From Stereocaulon alpinum (lineage: Eukaryota; Ascomycota; Lecanoromycetes; Lecanorales; Stereocaulaceae): 64,000 bases of DNA. Positions 58,065 to 64,000 of this stretch are shown here, one piece after another. Positions within the stretch are counted from its first letter, which is position 1, and every line of letters begins with the position of its first letter. Below the pieces are notes generated by a model. The model did no database searches and was not told the DNA's origin. It saw only the letters and a program-made list of their open reading frames with translations. The stretch is from the NCBI GenBank assembly GCA_018257865.1, contig JAEUBA010000109.1, positions 1-64,000 on the forward strand, given 5' to 3'. Made by a program: the position numbers and the translations under genes.

Positions 58065-59189
58065 ATGTCTTCGCCGCCCATAACCATCGTTGGGGCCGGT
58101 CTAGCGGGGCTGACGCTTGCAAGGTGTCTGAAAGCAAGAGGAGTTTCTACTCAATTGTTGGAGAGAGCTTCTTCCGCCCCGAGATACAACTATGGCATTA
58201 CATTGCATCAATGGGCGTATCAGCCCCTGTTGAACGTGTTGAACATGGACGAATCTACGTTCCGATCGAAGGTAGCAATTGATGCGTCTCGAGGCGGCAC
58301 AGGAGCTCTGTCTAGGCCGCCAGAAGGGAGCGTCAGCTCTGGTACTTTTCGCTGCCACCGTGGGCGACTGGAAGCAATGCTTCGAGAAGGTCTCGACATC
58401 AAATGGGCGCACCCCGTCGAAAGTGTTGAGGCATCGTCTCAGAATATCAACATTAGCGTTCAGAATAGGGACTTCGTCAATATCAATACAATTGTGGGCA
58501 CTGACGGTGTTCACTCGCAAGTTCGCAAGTCTACGATGCCAAGGATTGAGCCGAAGGTTTTGCCATATGTAGTATTCCACGGCACGAGGAACATGGCCGT
58601 CGATGAGTATGATCATGTTCTGGCTCCTCATGTGAAAGGCTGCGCCATCATCCAGTCGCGTCATGAGGATGCAATGCTTGAGATAGCTGTCAACGACTAC
58701 GATGAAATTAGAGTTCATATTGGCTACACGTACTCACGTTCTGCACACCAGAATGATCCGCTACACAAGCCAGGTCGCCCTATAGCTGGGGCGACAGATA
58801 TTCCTGAGGACTTTTTCGTCGAGCTGGATGCACTCAAAGCTTTAGAAGAGCCCTTTGCACAGATCTTTGATGTATCTAAAGTTCGGCATGACAGAATTTT
58901 GCATTGGCTGATGCGCACTTCATTACCTAAGGAGGATGACATCAAGGATCTGACTGCTCGGGGTGTTCTATTGATTGGAGATGCAATCCATGCAATGCCA
59001 ATTCTTGGTGGGGAGGGCGGGAATATGGCTATCAAGGACGGTATCATTCTGGCGGAGCATCTCGCCGAACATGGACTCTCTCGTATCAAGTATTTCTATG
59101 AAGGAAGATACCCTATTTGGAGACAAGCTGTGGAGAATAGTGAGAAGACGCTGTCTGATATGCATAGTCCTGTACAACCATTACTGTGA
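58065..59189 (+). CDS. FAD-dependent monooxygenase (aromatic hydroxylase-like)
   Basis: A single exon of 374 residues. The dinucleotide-binding fold is at the N-terminus (PPITIVGAGLAGLTLARCLK, GxGxxG at 10-15, with the acidic residue of LLERAS ending strand two). NTIVGTDGVHSQVRK (about 140-155) carries the conserved DG motif. GVLLIGDAIHAMPILGGEGG (about 299-318) is the second FAD motif with the usual GD, then NMAIKDGIILAEHL. This is the salicylate-hydroxylase-like class common in fungal secondary metabolism and aromatic catabolism; the substrate is unknown. There is no membrane segment. It lies near a P5C reductase and an aldolase-like gene. Confidence 0.9.
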   Translation: MSSPPITIVGAGLAGLTLARCLKARGVSTQLLERASSAPRYNYGITLHQWAYQPLLNVLNMDESTFRSKVAIDASRGGTGALSRPPEGSVSSGTFRCHRGRLEAMLREGLDIKWAHPVESVEASSQNINISVQNRDFVNINTIVGTDGVHSQVRKSTMPRIEPKVLPYVVFHGTRNMAVDEYDHVLAPHVKGCAIIQSRHEDAMLEIAVNDYDEIRVHIGYTYSRSAHQNDPLHKPGRPIAGATDIPEDFFVELDALKALEEPFAQIFDVSKVRHDRILHWLMRTSLPKEDDIKDLTARGVLLIGDAIHAMPILGGEGGNMAIKDGIILAEHLAEHGLSRIKYFYEGRYPIWRQAVENSEKTLSDMHSPVQPLL

Positions 59190-59386
59190 TGGCGTTCGCG
59201 ACTCCTAAGCCATCATCATTCTCTCTTTTAAAGCGCTCCCTCCCAAGATTGTCTCGATCTTAGCAAGTCCTAGACACGTACTGCGAATGACTACCTAGTG
59301 AACACCATGTGCTACTGAAGGGGAACCGTCCTCCTAGGCGTGCGGTTGAGCATGGTTCCAGATTGGCTTACTTTCCGGCAAGCCCT

Positions 59387-60448
59387 TCACTTCTTCTTCC
59401 CAAGTCCGCCTACTTTACTCGCAGCCTTCACAACAGCTTCCTGCATCAGCTGCTTCACCCCACCCTCTTCAAGAACCCTCAAACCCGTAGCAGTAGAGCC
59501 ACCAGGCGTAGCGATTTTCTGTGCCACCTCGTCAGCACTCTCACCGCTCACCATCAAGGTAGCTGCACCACGCATGGCCGCCGTTGCCATTTCCAAGGCT
59601 TCTGCCCGACTCATACCGAGCTCGACGGCGCCGTTCACAGCTCCTTCTAGTGCCAATGCGAAGAAGGCCGGGCTGGACGCCGTGAGTGTGGCGGCGATGT
59701 GGCCTTGGGAAGAGGGACATAGTTTGACGGTTCCAACGCGTGAGAAAACAGACCAGACTCGATTAAGGACCTCTGGTGGATAGTAGCAATTATCATCTTC
59801 GAAGATCAGCGTGAAGGACTGACGTACTGCAGCTGCTGTATTAGGCGTCACTCTTACTATCTGACAAAAACTACTTTGCCTCTCGTCTATCGAAAGCTCA
59901 TGGCCATAGATAGCTATTTCGAGCATTCCAATCGAGACTCCTCCTACCATGCTGACTAGAATCTTGCGTGAAGAGGCACTCTTGCCTAAGAAGACATCCC
60001 GCATGCCAGGCTCAGCGAGGACTTCTTCGTACACACCAGGCTCGACCCCAAGGATTACCATTTCACCTCGGTCAACTCCTTGAACATTCTCATTCGTCAG
60101 AATCGTGACGCCTGCAAAACCGAATTCTTCTGCGGGGAATTGCTCTCTCAATAAATCCGCGCTGTGCTGCTGGTGAACGCAGGCAGTGATCCCCTCTGGG
60201 ATGACGGGAAACGGGGTGAATGAGGATTTGACGTTCCTAGATTCGAATACATGAGATGGTGGTGTGAATTTCTCATACGCGTCTGAAAGCGAAGATATGA
60301 GACCTGTAAGTACAGCAGAACCCAGCTTGCCTGAAAGGAAGAAGTCAGCCTGACGAGCCTGAGTCAGCGAGTAGGTTGTAAGTGGACAGTTACCACAGCC
60401 GAGGAAAGCAACATCTACGTCAACATCTCTTGATTTCCCATAAGACAT
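59387..60448 (-). CDS. Pyrroline-5-carboxylate reductase family protein
   Basis: It reduces pyrroline-5-carboxylate to proline with NAD(P)H, or acts on a related imine. Exons 60394-60448 and 59387-60330 (63-nt intron) give 332 residues from the ATG at 60448. The splice restores the Rossmann motif FLGCGKLGSAVL (GxGxxG at 17-22). VILGVEPGVYEEVL, ILVSMVGGVSIGMLE and VRVTPNTAAAVRQSFT are family motifs, and the P5CR signature is at about 290-312 (VAQKIATPGGSTATGLRVLE). It is longer than many Pro3 proteins and may be a paralogue rather than the housekeeping enzyme. It shares a 460-bp divergent promoter with the class II aldolase-like gene. Confidence 0.88.
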   Translation of the reverse strand: MSYGKSRDVDVDVAFLGCGNCPLTTYSLTQARQADFFLSGKLGSAVLTGLISSLSDAYEKFTPPSHVFESRNVKSSFTPFPVIPEGITACVHQQHSADLLREQFPAEEFGFAGVTILTNENVQGVDRGEMVILGVEPGVYEEVLAEPGMRDVFLGKSASSRKILVSMVGGVSIGMLEIAIYGHELSIDERQSSFCQIVRVTPNTAAAVRQSFTLIFEDDNCYYPPEVLNRVWSVFSRVGTVKLCPSSQGHIAATLTASSPAFFALALEGAVNGAVELGMSRAEALEMATAAMRGAATLMVSGESADEVAQKIATPGGSTATGLRVLEEGGVKQLMQEAVVKAASKVGGLGKKK

Positions 60449-60908
60449 GACTGCTAGGGACAAATATAGTGTAACAGAAGGAGAATGTGGTATCTATGTC
60501 AGGCTAGGTAAGGGACGCAAGGGGCGGCCGTGGGCACTGGCGTAGGTACGTGTGTCAGAGCGTCCAGTACGTGTTATATTTGCAATGTAGCGTAGACGGA
60601 GATACTCTAAGTTTAGGCCTTCGGACACGCTTATTCAGTGGGCGACAATGCTTTGATTACATTGAAGAAGTTATCCGTCAAGTGGACAGACCCCCTGGGT
60701 TGTTGTTTGGCCCTGAAACGTCTCCTCTTACGGCCGAAAATGAACCCTGGAGCTGACTAAAGCCTAAGCTCCAGGCGGGTAACAAATGAGGGGTTTTTGA
60801 CGCCTCAGCCGGTGTATCCTTCCAAGACGTTATCAAACAACACTTACTCCCACATACATATCATTGGTCTAAAGGCTTGCACCGCGAAGACTTGTGGGGA
60901 GAGAGGTA
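60449..60908. promoter_or_regulatory. Divergent promoter region, P5C reductase and class II aldolase-like gene
   Basis: 460 bp between start codons. An open stretch at 60550-60756 has no family resemblance. The aldolase frame is open a little upstream of its ATG, from a GTG at 60894. Confidence 0.5.
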
Positions 60909-61825
60909 ATGGCTCCTATCGCGGTCTATAATTCAACCACAACCACCTTGAGTGAAGATATGGATCCCACACCCATTCAGGCAATGTCGCACGGGCCGAC
61001 TATACCCGGCCTACCTTCATTCAAGAATCTAGAGGAGAAGAGGCAATGGCAATTAGAACATATGGCGGGCGCGTTTCGAGTCTTTGCTCGCCACGGCTAC
61101 ACAGAGGGAATGTCAGGGCATATCTCAGTCCGCGATCCTACTGAGACGGACACCTTCTGGATGAATCCTTTAGGTGTACATTTTGGAATGCTCAAAGCAT
61201 CAGACATGATCCTGGTCCAACTCAATGGTGTCATCGTCAGAGGATGTAGAAATAGGCCTGTTAATGCTGCAGGCTTCCGGATCCACGCTGCAATACACAA
61301 AGCGCGACCTGATGTACACGCTATATGCCACACCCACTCCACATTCGGTCGGGCTTGGTCAACTTTCGCACGACCCCTAGAGATGATCAATCAAGATGTC
61401 TGCAACTTCTACAATGCCCAAGGCGTCTACGCTGAATACGGGGGCTTGGCTTTCGGCGAGGAAGAAGGCCGCAGGATAGCTCAGGCTTTAGGGCCGGCGG
61501 GTAAGGGGTTGACGTTGATGAATCATGGGCTTTTAACGGTTGGCAAAACTGTGGATGAGGCAGCGTACTTATTTAGATTGATGGAGAAGAGCTGCGAGGC
61601 TCAGCTTCTAGCTGAGGCTGCTGCTGTTAATGGGCTACAGAAGCAGATTATCAAGGATGAGGAGGCAGCTTACAACTTTAAGATGGCTAGTGAAGCTGTG
61701 GGTATCTTGGACGTTAAGGGTATAATGAAGCGATCGCTGACAATATTTAGGAGAGCTTGTATTGCGAATTCCAGCCCGAATATGAGTATGAACTGTTCCT
61801 CACTGGAGGCGCGTTCAGAGCCTGA
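60909..61825 (+). CDS. Class II aldolase/adducin-family protein
   Basis: Exons 60909-61697 and 61751-61825 give 287 residues. The ATG at 60909 (MAPIAVYNSTTTT) is the first in the frame. The fold is recognised by FARHGYTEGMSGHISVRDP (about 61-79), the zinc-binding HTHSTFGRAWSTF (about 139-151) and LMNHGLLTVGKTVDEAAY (about 201-218). The 53-nt intron (donor GTGGGT) restores the normal C-terminus, AESLYCEFQPDYEYELFLTG GAFRA. Fungal members of this group are mostly uncharacterised; relatives include fuculose- and ribulose-phosphate aldolases and decarboxylases. Unspliced sequence also stays open to 61997 but ends in an unrelated tail. Confidence 0.9.
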
Positions 61826-62640
61826 ACTCGAAGACTTCTCACCTGGATCTGACATCACGGAAATCAATACGCCTATCATCGCCCAACATGCAAGGCTGCT
61901 GAACATCGACCTAAAAGCCATACTGCGATGGATGTATCTCACCAGATGCCCTTCCTTGACTCCAAGCCACCACTCTTCAAATTCCGCACAGGATTAATAT
62001 GGTGAAATTTCCTATTATCAACCGGGCCTGGAAGTAGACATATCTGGCTCCATAACGGGTACATGTAAACCTGAAATATCGCACAGCCGCGTAATGCTTT
62101 GTGTTCCTCTAGTTTCGCAAGTCGTCTAGATCTTTCACAATCCTCTTCCAACGAGCTGGGCAGCACGACTTGCCAGATGCCCTTGTTATGTTTCAAAGTA
62201 CAGATCATTGATTCGGACAGAAACCTGCTATCATGGCAAGTTTGCATGGCGCCGAAATTTATAATGCGTAAGACAGTGTTGTTTTCATGCTCTGGTGAGC
62301 ATCCAATCACAAATTGCGTATAATGATCATTTATGTATTCTTCACTCAATCTTCAGTCAACTAAATAAAAGCAGACCAATAAACTATATGTCTTCGTTGT
62401 TAGCACAGGCGTTACTGTCGGTTGAGATTTCCTATCCACTTCTGTTGACATCAGTGTCTTTTGTCTTCCAAGAAGGTGAGAGCGACCTGCCAAGTCACAA
62501 TTATTGCCTTAGCAGTATACTGTATTCCATTTGTCTAACGTATACTTACTCTCAGAGTCCGCACCCCTGTCGACGATTGCGCGCCATAAACCAATGCGAC
62601 AAGCTCTAGTTCAAGGTAGTAACAGCGCGATGATTCCATA
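61826..62640. other. Intergenic region between the aldolase-like gene and the GDSL pseudogene
   Basis: Frames on both strands (61939-62349 minus, 62295-62609 plus) lack family resemblance. I see no gene. Confidence 0.5.
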
Positions 62641-63506
62641 GGATCTCATATTGACTTTAGTAGCGTCGACATAACTTTTCAGCAGCCTCTCAGACTGTTA
62701 GCATATACCTCTATAGGCGATTCTTACGCAGCTGGAGACGGATCTTACCGTGTTACTCCCGCCGATCTTAGCTCAATCTGCCGTCGAACAGAGAGCTCCC
62801 ATGCCTATCAATTTTACCAGGCTTTTGGGTCACAACTCAGCGACCTCAATTGCTCAGCCTGTTCTGGCGCAAATACTACTATTACCGCAGAACAGGTCAG
62901 TCTTCCCGATACGTCTAGTGGCTACAGCTTCGGCGCTCCCGATCTCGTGAGCATTATGGTTGGTGAAGACAACAATTATATCTTTGACAATACAATTCTT
63001 GCATGTGTTGTTGCCCTCGCATCTCACCAGCTGACCGATCCCTTGTATCTTCGGCAGTGCGATGACTCCCTCGCAACAGTCAACGAGACCATCGCCGCGA
63101 TATTCTCTGACCTAGCGACGGTGTACCAGGACGCCAAATCGCATAATTCATTGCCCAACCAAGCCCGGTCAGTCTTCGTGCTAGGCTATGCCCAATTTGA
63201 AATACTGAAGCGCCCCAGTCGAATTGCCCTCCATCAACGTTGCTTCCCACACCCCCTGTGGTAATTACGCAGCAGATCAATAGCCTAGTCCTGTCACTAA
63301 ATGCTCAGATTCAGGCTGCGGTGAACATGTTGAGCGTACGCTACATCGATGTTGACGGTGGCTTCAACGGCCACAGAATATGCGACAGTGAAATGTACTT
63401 TCAGGCTAATTTGGAGTTTTGAAACAGAAATGCACCCTTTCATCCTCCTGCGGCGGGTCATAAGAGTATGACGCTGGATTTTGCAGCGGCCGCAGGGTTT
63501 ACGTAG
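62641..63506 (+). pseudogene. GDSL/SGNH-type esterase gene, broken
   Basis: The first frame reads PLRLLAYTSIGDSYAAGDGS, with the GDS block at 62716-62724, then SLPDTSSGYSFGAPDLVSIM, VGEDNNYIF, and SVFVLGYAQF. Near 63199-63201 the similarity moves to another frame (EAPQSNCPPSTLLPTPPVVI, TQQINSLVLSLNAQIQAAVN, YIDVDGGFNGHRICDSE). A TGA at 63420-63422 then interrupts it before the last block, FHPPAAGHKSMTLDFAAAAG, which contains the catalytic His region and ends at 63504-63506. A signal peptide exon was not found. One shift and one stop make this a pseudogene; a short intron at the TGA is not excluded. Confidence 0.75.
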
Positions 63507-64000
63507 CAATACTTGGTAAGTTTGGGTTGGGCTGATGGTCGAGCTGTATGTCCAAAAATGGAAGGGGTGCTAAGTGCTGATGGCTCGAACTCAGAAGTCC
63601 CGTGTCATGTGAATACATCTCTAGCCAAAGATGCTCATATTGGACGCACGAGGAGCAGCTGCTCAACGACAACCTCGTACGCCAGAAGCGGACAGGAATC
63701 ACTTTGCGTTAGCGCCGACTTCTGCCTCAGGGTCTTATTCGAAGCTAGACATTGGTATGCAAGCCCTGGCTTAGGCATTAGAATCCTTTAGGACTCGCCA
63801 TTCACTGCATCACTCAAAGTCCAAGGTCTAACCATCTTGGACATGCACAAGGTTGACAGTATAGCGTATGTATATCCATCTCAGCTACCGTCGATGCATT
63901 CAAGTTAGGCATCTTATTTCGGGCAGCATTTGGCGTCAGACAAGAGTTCTTTCAATCTCTACCTGATCCATAGTCTAATCGATCGCCTCTCCAAGACCTG
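63507..64000. other. Right end of the window, no gene seen
   Basis: Only short frames without resemblance to known families. A gene may begin beyond the edge. Confidence 0.5.

Noticed and set aside
60449..60463. Earlier start for the P5C reductase
   Set aside because: The codon at 60463 is TTG; the ATG at 60448 is used.
60894..60908. Earlier start for the class II aldolase-like protein
   Set aside because: The codon is GTG; the first ATG is at 60909.
61751..61997. Read-through C-terminus of the aldolase-like protein
   Set aside because: Splicing at 61698-61750 restores the normal family ending at 61825; the longer tail is unrelated.
1..64000. CRISPR array, bacterial operon, riboswitch or prophage structures
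   Set aside because: The sequence is a eukaryotic nuclear region with introns; no regularly spaced direct repeats other than the ankyrin-coding units were seen.

Overview
This is nuclear DNA of a filamentous ascomycete (Pezizomycotina; Dothideomycetes or a close class is my guess, not proven). The evidence is GT-AG introns of about 45-90 nt, Zn(II)2Cys6 regulators, a FacB-type acetate regulator, a fungal NACHT-ankyrin receptor, and a left arm that carries the signature of repeat-induced point mutation (RIP).

Layout. Bases 1 to about 7365 are AT-rich, RIP-mutated transposon wreckage. Two Ty3/gypsy chromovirus pol fragments can still be read through their stop codons, and the catalytic Asp codons of reverse transcriptase and RNase H have become Asn. 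A sharp compositional boundary near 7.37 kb leads into ordinary gene-rich sequence. From 9.1 to 11 kb the mitochondrial genes QCR8 and PHB1 diverge from one short promoter. From 11.8 to 15.3 kb lie an unrecognised ORF and a broken Zn2Cys6 regulator. Then come a 1548-residue disordered protein with a C-terminal methyltransferase-like domain (15.9-20.6 kb), a Tho1/SARNP-type SAP protein (23.3-24.1), a Pho85/PhoA cyclin-dependent kinase (24.8-25.9), FacB/Cat8 (26.7-29.4), a SET-domain lysine methyltransferase (31.0-32.4), a small predicted mitochondrial protein, the 25S rRNA methyltransferase Bmt6, a GPI-anchored wall protein, a Sac7-type RhoGAP (38.9-41.8), Tim9 and a Pgc1-type phosphodiesterase.

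The right part is more accessory in character. It holds an NLR-like STAND receptor with 99-bp ankyrin repeats and a premature stop (48.2-52.0), a short SET protein, a ubiquitin-like/AN1 zinc-finger protein, a broken F-box-like gene, GPI11, an FAD monooxygenase, a P5C reductase, a class II aldolase-like protein and a broken GDSL esterase at the right edge.

Most genes are ordinary housekeeping genes and form no operons. Mitochondrial biogenesis recurs (QCR8, PHB1, TIM9 and a small presequence protein). The most notable features are the RIP context rule visible at catalytic codons, the NLR whose P-loop lies on a 25-nt exon behind a stop-free intron, and the repeated switch of the coding strand from C-rich to G-rich along single genes. 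Exon joins were worked out by hand from splice consensus, reading frame and remembered family sequence; none was checked against transcripts or a database.
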